A stretch of 64,000 bases of DNA from Knoellia sp. S7-12 (GCF_040518285.1 NZ_CP155449.1:1-64000), one strand, 5' to 3'; shown: positions 36,831-45,353, counted from the first letter of the stretch. Numbers and translations: made by a program. The notes: generated by a model from the letters alone, not told the origin.

Positions 36831-38493
36831 CGGCGGTCGCGACATAGGTGGTGTCGCTGTTGTTCGTCGCGGTGCGGACGTAGTAGCGGACGTTGACGGT
36901 CTTGCCGATCATCGCGGTGGTCAGCGTCAGTGTCTTGTCCCAGCCCACCGTCTCTCCGCCGACACGCCACTCGTAGGAGTCGTAGTCCACGGCTTCACCA
37001 TTGGAGGGAGTGCCGTGCGTTGCGGTCAGTACCTGACCCGCGGCCGGGGTCCCCGCGATCTGCAGTGGTGAGGTGAGGGTGACTCCGGTGCCCACGGGGG
37101 CATACGCGCCGCCGAAGAGGGTGGCCGGGGCGTAGCCAGCGAGCGTCCCCGTCACGCGCACGTAGACCGTTTTGCCCTGCAGGTCGGCAGTCGGGGTGAA
37201 GGTGGTGCCAGTGGCTCCGGCGACCGGCACGAAGTTCCAGGCGTAGTCGCTGGCGTCCTCCCAGCCCCACTGGTAGGTGAGCTGCACGCCCGAGGGACCC
37301 CACGCTCCGGGGTGGACGGTCAGCGGCGAGCCGACCTTGGCGGCTCCGTTGACCCACGGGTCGGTCGCGGTGAGCGACTTGCCGGCCACCGGAAGCACGA
37401 CGCGCAGGGTGCGCTGGAGAGGCGTTGTGGGCTGGGTGAAGATCGTGGCCGTGTCACTGGTGGTGGTGTTGTCCCAGCAGCGCGAGGCGTAGCGGTTCTC
37501 CCGGGCGGGGGCCTCCGGGCCGTAGTGGGCGTCCTCGAAGCAGACCTTGTAGCGGCCACCGGCCACGGCGGCCCAGAAGAACTTTCCGTCCGCGCCCGTC
37601 GCGCGGGGGCCGTACTGGGGGGTGTCCCACTGACCGGTGGCCGTGTTGTGGGTGTAGACGGTCCAGCCGACTCCCTGGATCGGGGCACCGGCACTGTCCA
37701 CGGCCTCGCCGTAGAAGCCCATTGTCCTGGCGAGCTGGAAGTTCGCCGTCGTGACCGTCGGCCCTTCGGGCAGCACCGGTGGCGTCTGCGGGTAGGTCGG
37801 GGTGCTCTGGGCCGTGCCGTTCCAGAACTCCTGGGTCCAGTTGTGCTTGCCCCATTCCTCGCGAGCCTCGATCTGCACCTTGCCCGGCATGACCTTGGTG
37901 AGGGTGTAGGCGCCCGTGGCGTCGGTCGTGGCGGTCGAATTGGAGCCGCCGCCGCCGTTCGCTGAACTGCTGACGGTGATCCCGGGGATCGCGGCACCGG
38001 CCGTGTCGGTGACCCTGCCCTTGACCGTGGCCAATCGCGGAAGCCGGATGTTGGCCGTGACCGGAGTCGTCGTGCTGACGGTGATGGTCTTGGCCGCGCC
38101 GCGGCCGTTGGCCTGGTCGTAGTACTGCATTCCGTAGGTCTCCGCGCAGGTCGACTGACAGGCCGCGTAGAGGGTGTACTCGCCCGCCTTCGTGACGTCG
38201 ATGGTGAAGCGACCCGTCGCATCGGTCCCGCCGAAGTGGTCGCGGCTGTCGTTCCAGTCGACCGGCTGGGCGTACAGGTATGCGTCACCCATGGGGACTG
38301 CCTTCCCGGTGGCGTCGAGCCCGGTGACAACCCCCGTGATGGTGTAGCCGGAGGCCGCCTGCGCCGGCGCGGCGCCAGCCAGGGCGAGGGTGAAGCCGAG
38401 GATCGTGGCGAGCACGAGGACCAGCAGCTGCCGAAGGCGCCGGACGGGTGAGTCGGCGAGTGGGGGTGGGTCAGCGAGGACGATCGAGGACAC
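35467..38493 (-). CDS. Large secreted protein with CnaB-like modules and tandem Ig-like repeats
   Basis: This 1008-residue protein starts at GTG 38493, with CAGGAG upstream. A signal peptide (VRRLRQLLVLVLATILGFTL... to AQA) leads to carboxypeptidase-regulatory/CnaB-like beta modules (about residues 45-300; for example VTGLDATGKAVPMGDAY). Two diverged Ig-like units follow, then five close repeats of about 90 residues, each with TLTAVPGTWGPAPVTLAYQW, GVAITGATASTY and a VTGTKxGYTS end. No sortase motif or membrane anchor is visible at the C-terminus, which ends after the last repeat. Adhesion or a structural surface role is likely. Confidence 0.85.
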   Translation of the reverse strand: MSSIVLADPPPLADSPVRRLRQLLVLVLATILGFTLALAGAAPAQAASGYTITGVVTGLDATGKAVPMGDAYLYAQPVDWNDSRDHFGGTDATGRFTIDVTKAGEYTLYAACQSTCAETYGMQYYDQANGRGAAKTITVSTTTPVTANIRLPRLATVKGRVTDTAGAAIPGITVSSSANGGGGSNSTATTDATGAYTLTKVMPGKVQIEAREEWGKHNWTQEFWNGTAQSTPTYPQTPPVLPEGPTVTTANFQLARTMGFYGEAVDSAGAPIQGVGWTVYTHNTATGQWDTPQYGPRATGADGKFFWAAVAGGRYKVCFEDAHYGPEAPARENRYASRCWDNTTTSDTATIFTQPTTPLQRTLRVVLPVAGKSLTATDPWVNGAAKVGSPLTVHPGAWGPSGVQLTYQWGWEDASDYAWNFVPVAGATGTTFTPTADLQGKTVYVRVTGTLAGYAPATLFGGAYAPVGTGVTLTSPLQIAGTPAAGQVLTATHGTPSNGEAVDYDSYEWRVGGETVGWDKTLTLTTAMIGKTVNVRYYVRTATNNSDTTYVATAGPVTDTPGTLTAPTPTITGTAKAGSTLTAVPGTWGPAPVTLAYQWKRAGVAITGATASTHVLTGSDTGKAITVTVTGTKSGYTTAAKTSAATAAVAAGTLTAPTPTISGSRTVGYTLTAVTGAWGPTPVTLAYQWYRTGVAITGATASTYKLAAADQTKTMTVRVTGTKTGYTSVAKTSAATTAVLGALTAPTPTISGSKIVGSTLTAVPGTWGPAPVTLAYQWYRSGVALTGATASTYKLATADQTKTMTVRVVGSKAGYTSVAKTSAATSAVLGALTGPAPTISGTVKAGYTLTANAGTWGPAPVTVAYQWRRAGVAITGATASTYALTGSDTGKTITAVVTGTKAGYATTARGSAATAVIAAGTLTAPTPTISGTKIVGSTLTAVPGTWGPAPVTLAFQWFRSGVAITGATASTYALTTTDKGKTLTVRVTGSKTGYTSVAKTSAATTTIP

Positions 38494-38711
38494 GGACAGC
38501 TCCTGGAGATGGGCGAACGAGGAGGAGTCATCGAAGTGACAAGGCTGACCCCCGAGGCAAATCGTAGGGCCGTTGTGCCGGGTTCGGACCGGACGTTTCC
38601 GCAGAGTCCGTGCTCCCTGTGCACCTCTGCCCTGATCCGCCCGGTGTCCGGTCGAGGGTCTCACGGGCCGCGGTGGTCAAAGGGGGTGCTCAAAGAGGCT
38701 AGGTTGCGAGG

Positions 38712-39110
38712 ATGAGCGAAGACTGCAGGCACGGTTTGAACCCGGAGTGGTGCGCATCGTGTCGAGGTGACGACGATCGCGCTCTCTCACCGGCGGCAGG
38801 ACGCAACGTCTTCGGCAACGGCATGCAGGCTCAGTTGGATCGACTGTGTTCCCAGTTGGCGATCCCCACCGTCAAGGTCGGTGCTGACAGCAGCCTCCCG
38901 ACCGAGGTTTTCGCTGCTGCGGCCAAGGCCTGCGGCGTCAAGGCCGGCACCCCGCCCGAGACTGCGGCACTGATCGCATCGAAGAGCGGTGTGAAGTGGA
39001 CCCCCGCCTGCGACAACCGGGCCGCGGTCAAGGGTGGCGCGACGATGGTGACCCGCGAAGGCCTCGTCGTGCTCAACAGGGCCGTCGCTGCAGTGCTCGC
39101 CAAGGCCTAG
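38712..39110 (+). CDS. Hypothetical protein with N-terminal zinc-ligand-like motif
   Basis: This 132-residue protein starts at ATG 38712. Its N-terminus CRHGLNPEWCASC spaces Cys, His, Cys and Cys like a small zinc knuckle found at the start of several actinobacterial proteins. The rest is predicted mixed alpha/beta (LCSQLAIPTVKVGADSSLPT and ACGVKAGTPPETAALIASKS). I do not recognise the family. It converges with the cysteine-synthase-like gene, with 12 bp between the stop codons. Confidence 0.65.
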   Translation: MSEDCRHGLNPEWCASCRGDDDRALSPAAGRNVFGNGMQAQLDRLCSQLAIPTVKVGADSSLPTEVFAAAAKACGVKAGTPPETAALIASKSGVKWTPACDNRAAVKGGATMVTREGLVVLNRAVAAVLAKA

Positions 39111-39122
39111 CAACGAGTCAAC

Positions 39123-40241
39123 TCAGCCGAGCCAGGTGCCCTCGTCCCACGCGGAGGCCAGCACCGCGGCATACGGCGCGAGGTCGTGACCCTTCTGCGC
39201 CACCCACGCGTCGTTGTTGTAGGTGTCGTCGTAGCGGTCGCCGCGGTCGCACACCAGCGACACGATGGATCCCGCCTCACCGGAGGCCTGCATCTCCGCA
39301 GCCAGACGCAACGCCCCATAGATGTTGGTCCCGGTGGACGGTCCGGCGTGAATTCCGGTGCGCTCACGCAGGAATCGCATCGCCGCGATCGAGGCGCAGT
39401 CGGGCACGCCGAGCATGCGGTCGACGACCAGCGGCAGGAACGACGGCTCGAGCCGCGCCCGCCCGATGCCCTCGATCCGCGACGGCGCCAACCGTGCCTC
39501 GCCGTCGCCCTGCCACGCCGGCAGGAAGGCTGACCGCTCCGGGTCGACGACACACACCCGGGTGTCGAGCGCCTGGTAGCGGACGTAGCGACCGATCGTC
39601 GCCGACGTCCCGCCCGTCCCTGCACCGACGACGATCCATGCCGGGACGGGGTGCTCCTCCATCGACATCTGCTCGAAGATCGACTCGGCGATGTTGTTGT
39701 TGCCGCGCCAGTCCGTCGCCCGCTCGGCGTTGCTGAACTGGTCGAGATAGACCCCGCCAGCCGCGTCGGCCAACCGTCGCGCCTCGTCATAGACCGTCGT
39801 CGGGTCATCGACGAGGTGGCACGTCCCGCCCTCGCGTTCGATGAGCTTGATCTTGGCTGGCGACGTCGACGACGCCATGACGGCAACGAACGGCACACCG
39901 AGCATCCGTGCGAAGTGCGCCTCACTCACCGCCGTTGACCCCGATGACGCCTCGACGACCGTGGTGCGCGGGCCGATGATCCCGTTGCACAGCCCATAGA
40001 GGAAGAGCGAGCGCGCCAGCCGGTGCTTGAGCGAGCCCGTCGGGTGGGTCGACTCGTCCTTGAGATAGAGGTCGACGCGGTCGCATCCGGGCAGGTGCAC
40101 CTTGATGAGGTGGGTGTCGGAGGTGCGCATCGCATCGGCCCGCAGCTTGCGGATCGCCTCGCGCACCCAGGCCCGGTCGGGCCCGGTGCGCATCCCCGTG
40201 TCGACCAGCGGCGAGGGAGCGGGTGGGGTCGGCGAAGACAT
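39123..40241 (-). CDS. PLP-dependent cysteine synthase/desulfhydrase-like enzyme
   Basis: This 372-residue fold-type II PLP enzyme starts at ATG 40241 ([16 protein letters not shown]). The PLP Lys lies in [11 protein letters not shown], the substrate loop in [12 protein letters not shown], and the phosphate-binding loop in [12 protein letters not shown]. Actinobacterial relatives include the L-cysteine desulfhydrase Cds1 (Rv3684), which releases sulfide; synthase activity cannot be excluded. The longer open frame upstream of ATG is not family-like and runs through two repeats. A hairpin (40337-40380) isolates it from the upstream gene, so it should have its own promoter within about 95 bp. 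Confidence 0.85.
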   Translation of the reverse strand: MSSPTPPAPSPLVDTGMRTGPDRAWVREAIRKLRADAMRTSDTHLIKVHLPGCDRVDLYLKDESTHPTGSLKHRLARSLFLYGLCNGIIGPRTTVVEASSGSTAVSEAHFARMLGVPFVAVMASSTSPAKIKLIEREGGTCHLVDDPTTVYDEARRLADAAGGVYLDQFSNAERATDWRGNNNIAESIFEQMSMEEHPVPAWIVVGAGTGGTSATIGRYVRYQALDTRVCVVDPERSAFLPAWQGDGEARLAPSRIEGIGRARLEPSFLPLVVDRMLGVPDCASIAAMRFLRERTGIHAGPSTGTNIYGALRLAAEMQASGEAGSIVSLVCDRGDRYDDTYNNDAWVAQKGHDLAPYAAVLASAWDEGTWLG

Positions 40242-40265
40242 GCCGCTCAACCTATCCGCCACGTG

Positions 40266-40325
40266 TCGGCGCTGGGTCTGCGCCTGGGGTGGCTCTGGCC
40301 GCCGCATCCGCAGACACAACGGGGG
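40266..40325. repeat. Palindromic element family, diverged copy 2 (intergenic)
   Basis: Read on the minus strand, this segment matches the element at 19696-19757, with about five differences over the first 38 bp. Its second arm has diverged, so the hairpin is weaker. It lies just upstream of the cysteine-synthase-like start codon, where it may overlap the promoter. Confidence 0.7.
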
Positions 40326-40336
40326 ACAAGCAAAAA

Positions 40337-40380
40337 CGAGAGGCGGTATGCCGGGTGAGCACCCGGCATACCGCCTCTCG
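40337..40380. terminator. Perfect 20-bp hairpin with an octamer in each arm
   Basis: Arms 40337-40356 and 40361-40380 are exact complements with a 4-nt loop. Each arm contains GTATGCCG (40346-40353, and inverted at 40364-40371). It lies 20 bp after the stop of the helical protein gene on the minus strand, so it is a strong terminator for that gene. Confidence 0.92.
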
Positions 40381-40399
40381 TGGAGCGATTGGGCGTGAC

Positions 40400-41332
40400 T
40401 CAGGCCTTGTCGTGGCCCTTGTCCAGGTGGGGCGTCGAGAGGTCGGAGGTCTCGGACGTGCCCGACGTGGAGGGAGCGGAGCCCTCGGCCCACTCGCCTG
40501 CACTGGACCAGGCGTCGCCCTCGACGGCGGTCTCGGTCGTGGGCTCGCCACCGAACTCGGAGGCCTCGGCTTCATCGGCGAGCTCGTCGGCCTTGTCGGT
40601 GGCCTTGTCCTTGACCTCAGCGGCCTTGTCGGACGCGGCGTCCTTGGCCTCGACGGCCTTGTCCTTGACGGCCGAACCCGCAGCAGCAGCCTTCTCCTTG
40701 GCGGCGGCGGCCAGGTCGGTCACCTTGTCGCCGACGGACGCACCGTTGGCCGAGGCGTGTCCGCCGACCGTCGAGCTGCGTCCTTCGCCGGGTGGGGTGT
40801 AGGCACCTGCGGTCGCCCATGGGTCCTTCTTCTCGGTCGACTTCTTCCAGGCGAGGGCCGCGGCACCCGCAGCGAGGAGGCCGAGGAGGAGCAGGCCCTT
40901 GCCGCCACGCTTGGTCGGCTTGGCGATCGCGTCACCCTTGAGCACGTGGTAGGCGTCTGGCGCGCGGTCAGCGGCCTCGGACGCGGCACCCTTGGCGGCA
41001 GCAGCACCGGCCAGGACGGTTGCGAGCGCGGTGGCCAGCTTGGGGACGATCTCGTCGACGAAGGTGTCCTTGGCGTCCTGGACCTTCGGCGCGAGGTGGT
41101 CAGCAGCTTCGTGGACCTTGGGCCCCGCCTGGTCGGCGTAGCTGCGGGCCGTCTCGCGGGCGCTCTCGACGCGCGGGGCCGCCTTGTCCTTCAGGTCTGC
41201 AACGCGCGACGTGAAGTCGGCAGCGGTGGACTGTGCCGCCGACGTGGCGTCGGATGCGGTGGAGGCGGCGGTTTCGACGCGAGCGGCGACGGCTTCGCGC
41301 GCCTGCTCGGTCTTGCTCTTGGTGCGGAACAC
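40400..41332 (-). CDS. Ala/Lys-rich helical LEA-like protein with one membrane segment
   Basis: This 310-residue protein is mostly amphipathic helix built from loosely repeated Ala/Lys/Asp motifs (for example [20 protein letters not shown] and [16 protein letters not shown]), like LEA or apolipoprotein-type proteins. A single hydrophobic segment ([17 protein letters not shown], about residues 145-161) is followed by KKSTEKK. The last 60 residues are acidic and Ser/Thr-rich. Similar proteins are common and uncharacterised in Micrococcales; a membrane-associated stress role is conceivable. It is divergent from ppiA. Confidence 0.7.
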   Translation of the reverse strand: MFRTKSKTEQAREAVAARVETAASTASDATSAAQSTAADFTSRVADLKDKAAPRVESARETARSYADQAGPKVHEAADHLAPKVQDAKDTFVDEIVPKLATALATVLAGAAAAKGAASEAADRAPDAYHVLKGDAIAKPTKRGGKGLLLLGLLAAGAAALAWKKSTEKKDPWATAGAYTPPGEGRSSTVGGHASANGASVGDKVTDLAAAAKEKAAAAGSAVKDKAVEAKDAASDKAAEVKDKATDKADELADEAEASEFGGEPTTETAVEGDAWSSAGEWAEGSAPSTSGTSETSDLSTPHLDKGHDKA

Positions 41333-41464
41333 GGCGTTCTCCTAGCGATGGACGATTGAACTCCTGCTTCCCATCAAACACTGTTTCCGCTGGTCATGAC
41401 AGTTGGGGTGCCCCCCAAGACCACATTCTGGGTATGCCGTCGCGCACCCTTTGCGGGCCGCTCA

Positions 41465-41488
41465 CCTCTGGGTGTGCGCACCCAGAGG
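41465..41488. promoter_or_regulatory. Palindrome in the ppiA promoter region
   Basis: A 10-bp perfect stem, CCTCTGGGTG (41465-41474) with CACCCAGAGG (41479-41488), ends 19 bp before the ppiA start codon. TAGAGT at 41496-41501 could be a -10 element for a nearly leaderless message; the palindrome would then cover the -35 and may be an operator. A GTATGCCG lies at 41432-41439. Confidence 0.45.
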
Positions 41489-41507
41489 GCACCCATAGAG
41501 TGGAGGC

Positions 41508-42026
41508 ATGAAGGCATCTCTGAAGACCAACCACGGCACCATCAACCTGAACCTCTTTGCGGACCAGGCTCCCAAGACGGTGAAGACCATCACGGGCCTC
41601 GCGACGGGTGAGCTCGAGTTCAAGGACGACGCAGGCCGCACCAACCCGGACCGCTTCTATGACGGTCTGATCTTCCACCGCATCATTCCCGGTTTCATGA
41701 TCCAGGGCGGCGACCCGCTCGGCCAGGGCTTCGGTGGCCCCGGCTTCGCATTCGACGACGAGATCCACCCGGAGCTCCAGTTCGACCGCCCCTACCTCCT
41801 TGCCATGGCCAACGCCGGCAAGCGTGCGGGCAAGGGCACCAACGGATCCCAGTTCTTCATCACCGTCGGTGTCACGCCGCACCTCAACGGCAAGCACACG
41901 ATCTTCGGTGAGGTCGCCGACCAGGAGAGCCGCGACGTCGTCGACAAGATCGCCTCCGTCGCCACCGGTGGCCAGGACAAGCCCAAGGACGACGTCATCA
42001 TCGAGAGCTTCGACGTCGAGGCCTGA
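41508..42026 (+). CDS. ppiA: Peptidyl-prolyl cis-trans isomerase (cyclophilin)
   Basis: This 172-residue cytoplasmic cyclophilin speeds proline isomerisation during folding. Family motifs include FHRIIPGFMIQGGDPLGQGF, GTNGSQFFITV and LNGKHTIFGEV. There is no signal peptide. GGAGG lies only 1 nt before ATG 41508, too close for normal use, which favours a leaderless message. PpiA near crgA and the pknB cluster is conserved in actinobacteria. Confidence 0.96.
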   Translation: MKASLKTNHGTINLNLFADQAPKTVKTITGLATGELEFKDDAGRTNPDRFYDGLIFHRIIPGFMIQGGDPLGQGFGGPGFAFDDEIHPELQFDRPYLLAMANAGKRAGKGTNGSQFFITVGVTPHLNGKHTIFGEVADQESRDVVDKIASVATGGQDKPKDDVIIESFDVEA

Positions 42027-42132
42027 GCCTCCACAGCTCTTCATCACGCCGAGCGCCTCACCGTCCCATCGGGCCGGTGGGGCGCTCGACGCATTCAGGG
42101 AAGGTTCAGACCGCGCCACTAGACTCGCGACG

Positions 42133-43062
42133 GTGAGCGAGCCCACGGCATACGAACAGACCGGCACTCCAGAAGAGGTGCCGGTCTGCCCGCGCCACCC
42201 CGACCGTGTGTCCTATGTGCGGTGTCAGCGGTGCGGGCGGCCGGTCTGCACCGAGTGCCAGCGCCCGGCAGCTGTCGGTGTGCAGTGCGTCGACTGCGTC
42301 CGTGAGGGCGCGAAGTCGGTGCGGCAGGGGCGGACGATCTTTGGTGGTGACGTCGCCGCGGTCGGTGGGCGTCCCCTTGTCACGATGACGATCATCGGGA
42401 TCTGCGCCCTGGTCTTCCTCGGCCAGATGGCCTCACCGCGCGTCACCAACGAGGTTGCGTTCGTGCCCTACCTCGGTGACACCGAACCGTGGCGCTTCCT
42501 CACGTCGGCGTTCGCGCACAGCCCGCAGCAGATCCTGCACATCCTCTTCAACATGTATGCCCTGTGGATCATGGGTGGCTACCTCGAGCCGATGCTCGGT
42601 CGGGCCCGGTTCGCCGCTCTCTATCTGATCACCGCGTTCGGTGGTTCGGTCGTCTACCTGCTCCTGGCCTTCCCCCACACGGTCGACGAGCTCAACCGGG
42701 GCGACTTCGGCGCGTGGGAGACGCCAGCGGTCGGGGCGTCGGGTGCGGTGTTCGGCCTCTTTGGGGCGTTCCTCATCCTGCAGCGCCGACTCGGCCGGTC
42801 CGCCGCGACGATGTACGCGACGATCGGCATCAACGCCGTCATCGGCTTCGTCATCCCCGGCATCGCGTGGCAGGCCCACCTCGGCGGGTTCCTCGTCGGG
42901 CTGGCGTGTGCCGCGGTCTTCGCCTACCTGGGCAAGCGGCCCGAGGCTGGCGGCACCCAGCGGGCGAGCTTTGCCATCCACTGGATCGCGCTCGCAGCCA
43001 TCACCGCAGTGCTCGTCGTCCTCGTTGTGGCGAAGTACTTCCTCACCACCTCCCCGATCTGA
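42133..43062 (+). CDS. Rhomboid-family intramembrane serine protease
   Basis: This 309-residue protein starts with GTG 42133. The N-terminus has a B-box-like zinc finger (CPRHPDRVSYVRCQRCGRPV followed by CTEC and CVDC). Six or seven hydrophobic helices follow. The catalytic Ser lies in GASGAVFGLFG and the His in WQAHLGGFLVG, with the rhomboid HILFNMYALW segment before them. It should cleave membrane proteins within the bilayer. It lies next to ppiA and crgA, as in mycobacteria. Confidence 0.94.
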   Translation: MSEPTAYEQTGTPEEVPVCPRHPDRVSYVRCQRCGRPVCTECQRPAAVGVQCVDCVREGAKSVRQGRTIFGGDVAAVGGRPLVTMTIIGICALVFLGQMASPRVTNEVAFVPYLGDTEPWRFLTSAFAHSPQQILHILFNMYALWIMGGYLEPMLGRARFAALYLITAFGGSVVYLLLAFPHTVDELNRGDFGAWETPAVGASGAVFGLFGAFLILQRRLGRSAATMYATIGINAVIGFVIPGIAWQAHLGGFLVGLACAAVFAYLGKRPEAGGTQRASFAIHWIALAAITAVLVVLVVAKYFLTTSPI

Positions 43063-43065
43063 GCT

Positions 43066-43147
43066 GTGCACTGCTGCGCCCTGCCGCAGCAGCGCACGCG
43101 CCCACCCGACTTTTTGTGCACTGCTGCGCTCTGGCGCAGCAGTGCAC
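43066..43147. terminator. Two tandem hairpins of similar sequence after the rhomboid gene
   Basis: Hairpin 1 pairs 43066-43078 with 43085-43097 (one mismatch). Hairpin 2 pairs 43116-43129 with 43134-43147 (perfect 14 bp). Both arms share GTGCACTGCTGCG. A T-run precedes hairpin 2. The duplication suggests copying of a terminator unit; together they separate rhomboid from convergent crgA. Confidence 0.8.
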
Positions 43148-43193
43148 AGCGCGAAACCGGGTGAATGCGAGCCGGAGTCGGAACCCGAGAGCC

Positions 43194-43262
43194 TGTGGAT
43201 TACATCGATGTCATTCATCCACATTGGGGACAACCGCTGTGGATAACTCGGAGATGTCCACA
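43194..43262. other. Cluster of four DnaA-box-like sites outside oriC
   Basis: Sites are TGTGGATTA (43194-43202), TCATCCACA (43215-43223), TGTGGATAA (43238-43246, perfect consensus) and ATGTCCACA (43254-43262); the other three differ by one base. They occupy 69 bp of the rhomboid-crgA gap, 42 kb from dnaA. DnaA titration or DnaA control of crgA is possible. Confidence 0.65.
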
Positions 43263-43360
43263 GACTTGTGCACACGGCATACCCGAATCTGTGGCCCCAA
43301 CACAGCGAAACGGCCCCTGACCACGAAGGTCAGGGGCCGTTCAGCAAGTGGGCGGAGTCG

Positions 43361-43615
43361 TCAGCGCCAGCGGGTCGTCATGAGGAAGCCGGCCATCATG
43401 AAGGCGAACCCGGCACCGAGGTTCCAGCGGCCGATCTGCGGCAGCGGGTACTCCTTCGCGCCGGAGATGTAGTAGGTCACGACCCAGATGAGCCCGATGA
43501 CCATCAGCGCGAGCATGAGCGGCACGAACCAGCGCGGGTTCGGCTTGGAAACCCGGCTCTGCGCCGTGCGGGGCGGTGTGTATGCGGGCTTTGCGCGGCC
43601 CTTGGACTCTGGCAC
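43361..43615 (-). CDS. crgA: Cell division protein CrgA
   Basis: This 84-residue membrane protein starts with GTG 43615, preceded by AAGGAGA at good spacing. A basic cytoplasmic N-terminus (MPESKGRAKPAYTPP) leads to two membrane helices (FVPLMLALMVIGLIWVVTYY and GAGFAFMMAGFLMTTRW), the CrgA topology. CrgA inhibits or organises FtsZ-ring and divisome assembly in actinobacteria. DnaA-box-like sites lie in the intergenic region on its downstream side. Confidence 0.95.
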   Translation of the reverse strand: MPESKGRAKPAYTPPRTAQSRVSKPNPRWFVPLMLALMVIGLIWVVTYYISGAKEYPLPQIGRWNLGAGFAFMMAGFLMTTRWR

Positions 43616-43681
43616 GGACTGTCTCCTTGGCGTGTGGTGTCGTGGCCTAGCGTAGAGCCTGAACAGGAAGAGGGGTTGAAC

Positions 43682-44431
43682 GTGGCGCAGCGCAAGGCGT
43701 TCCTCACGACGCGACCAGGCCCGTGGTCGGTGCTCGTGCCGATCGTGGCCGTCCTTGCGGGCATCCTGTTCGCGACCAGTGGCACCGTGGCGCAGGGGCG
43801 CAGTCTGCGCTCCGACGCCGCCGGGTTGCCGGACATCATCCGCGAGCAGACGCAGGACAACGCCCGGATGACCGGCGACCTCCAGAAGCTCACGCTCGAG
43901 GTCGACGAGCTCACCCGCGACAGCGCTCCGGGGAACACCGTCATCCAGGGGCTCGACGAGAAGGCCGACGCCCTGGGTGTCAGCGCGGGCCGCACCGCCG
44001 TGGAGGGGCCAGCCGTCGAGGTCCAGCTCGACGACTCCGATCTGACCAGCGACCGTCTCCCGCCCGGCCGCACGGTCGATGACATCGTCGTCCACCAGCA
44101 GGACGTGCAGGCCGTGGTCAACGCCTTCTGGGCTGGCGGCGCCGAGGCCATGATGATCCAGGACCAGCGGATCATCGCCACGAGTGCCATCCGCTGCGTC
44201 GGCAACACGCTCATCCTTCAGGGGCGCGTCTACTCGCCGCCCTATCGCATCAGGGCGATCGGTGACCCCGACAGTCTCCGCGACATCCTCGGGCAGTCCC
44301 CCGAGATCCAGATCTACCAGGAGTACGTCAAGGCGGTCGGCCTCGGCTACGAGGTGACGACGCACGACCGGCTGGAGTTCCCGGCATACGCCGGTTCGAT
44401 CACTCCTGAGCACGCCACGGCCGCGGAGTGA
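43682..44431 (+). CDS. DUF881 membrane-anchored protein
   Basis: This 249-residue protein starts with GTG 43682. One N-terminal helix (WSVLVPIVAVLAGILFATSG) is followed by a coiled-coil stretch (QTQDNARMTGDLQKLTLEVD) and the extracytoplasmic DUF881 domain (VQLDDSDL, QAVVNAFWAGGAEAMMIQDQ). Homologues beside crgA (Rv0012-type) are implicated by context in cell division. It is divergent from crgA with 66 bp between the starts and overlaps the sortase gene by 4 bp. Confidence 0.92.
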   Translation: MAQRKAFLTTRPGPWSVLVPIVAVLAGILFATSGTVAQGRSLRSDAAGLPDIIREQTQDNARMTGDLQKLTLEVDELTRDSAPGNTVIQGLDEKADALGVSAGRTAVEGPAVEVQLDDSDLTSDRLPPGRTVDDIVVHQQDVQAVVNAFWAGGAEAMMIQDQRIIATSAIRCVGNTLILQGRVYSPPYRIRAIGDPDSLRDILGQSPEIQIYQEYVKAVGLGYEVTTHDRLEFPAYAGSITPEHATAAE

Positions 44432-45141
44432 GCCGAACCCGCCGCGGCGGTGCCGTCGCCGGAGCCGCGGGCGTCGTCGGCGAGCTGCTCATGACACTCG
44501 GCGCGCTCGTGCTGCTCTTCCTCGTGTGGCAGTTGTGGTGGACCGACGTCGAGTCGGACCGGGCGCAGGCCGCCACGGTGTCCTCGCTGTCGCGCGAGTT
44601 CGGTGCGCAGTCGTCGCCTGACCCGAGTGCGGCTGCGCCCGAGCTGCCGGGTGAGGCGTTCGCGATCGTGCGGGTGCCGCGGTTCGGCGCCGACTATGCG
44701 CGTCCCCTCGTCGAGGGCATCAGCACCGAGGACCTTGCCGAAGGGTTGGGGCACTATCCCGGGACGGCTGGACCGGGCGAGGTGGGCAACTTCGCCATCG
44801 CCGGGCACCGCAACACCTTCGGCAAGCCGCTCTCCGACATCGACCGGCTGCAGGACGGTGACCGAATCGTCGTCGAGTCCGTGGACGGATGGACCGTGTA
44901 TGCCGTGACCTCGCACGAGATCGTCCGTCCGTCGCAGTCCGAGGTCATCGCGCCCGTGCCCGGTGATCGCACGGCCGTGCCGACCAAGCGGCTGCTGACC
45001 TTCACGGCCTGCCACCCGAGGTTCAGCGCGAGGCAACGCTGGATCGTGCACGCCGAACTGGTTGAGACGCGCACCCGGGCACAGGGCGCGCCATCGCTCG
45101 AGGTCTCGGCTCCCGTTCCCGCGGCGACAGGAGGAGCCTGA
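44428..45141 (+). CDS. Class E sortase
   Basis: This 237-residue transpeptidase anchors surface proteins to the wall. It starts in a GTGA overlap. An N-terminal membrane helix (LLMTLGALVLLFLVWQLWW) precedes the sortase barrel: catalytic His in AIAGHRNTFG, Cys in LLTFTACHP and Arg in SARQRWIVHAEL. The class E assignment rests on the TACHP motif and actinobacterial context. I see no LAXTG-type substrate in the window. Confidence 0.93.
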   Translation: MSRTRRGGAVAGAAGVVGELLMTLGALVLLFLVWQLWWTDVESDRAQAATVSSLSREFGAQSSPDPSAAAPELPGEAFAIVRVPRFGADYARPLVEGISTEDLAEGLGHYPGTAGPGEVGNFAIAGHRNTFGKPLSDIDRLQDGDRIVVESVDGWTVYAVTSHEIVRPSQSEVIAPVPGDRTAVPTKRLLTFTACHPRFSARQRWIVHAELVETRTRAQGAPSLEVSAPVPAATGGA

Positions 45142-45353
45142 TGTATGCCGCTCTCTGGCGAGCGCTTCCGGGTCCGGTCGCGCTCAAGGCTCTCCTGGTC
45201 GTCGTTTTGCTCGCGGTCGTCATCGTGGTGTGCTTTCAGTGGGTCTTCCCACTGGTGGCGTCCTGGATGCCCTATGGCGAGACCACTGTCGGCACCGACG
45301 CCGGCACCGCAGCCCTTTTGCCCCAATTGTTTTCGCTCCGTGAGGACCTCTGA
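45141..45353 (+). CDS. Small membrane protein in the sortase operon
   Basis: This 70-residue protein overlaps the sortase stop by one base. One strong hydrophobic helix (ALLVVVLLAVVIVVCFQWVF) is followed by a conserved-looking WMPYGETTVG and a short tail. Similar small proteins occur between sortase and pabA in related actinobacteria. Function unknown. Its second and third codons lie in a GTATGCCG octamer. Confidence 0.8.
   Translation: MYAALWRALPGPVALKALLVVVLLAVVIVVCFQWVFPLVASWMPYGETTVGTDAGTAALLPQLFSLREDL

Noticed and set aside
35419..37071. Gly/Arg-rich open frame of 550 codons opposite the Ig-repeat gene
   Set aside because: Its repeats mirror the 270-bp coding repeats in another frame; composition is atypical and no start signal is seen.
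40242..40493. N-terminal extension of the cysteine-synthase-like protein
   Set aside because: The upstream part of the open frame runs through a hairpin and a repeat copy and has no family similarity; ATG 40241 is the better start.
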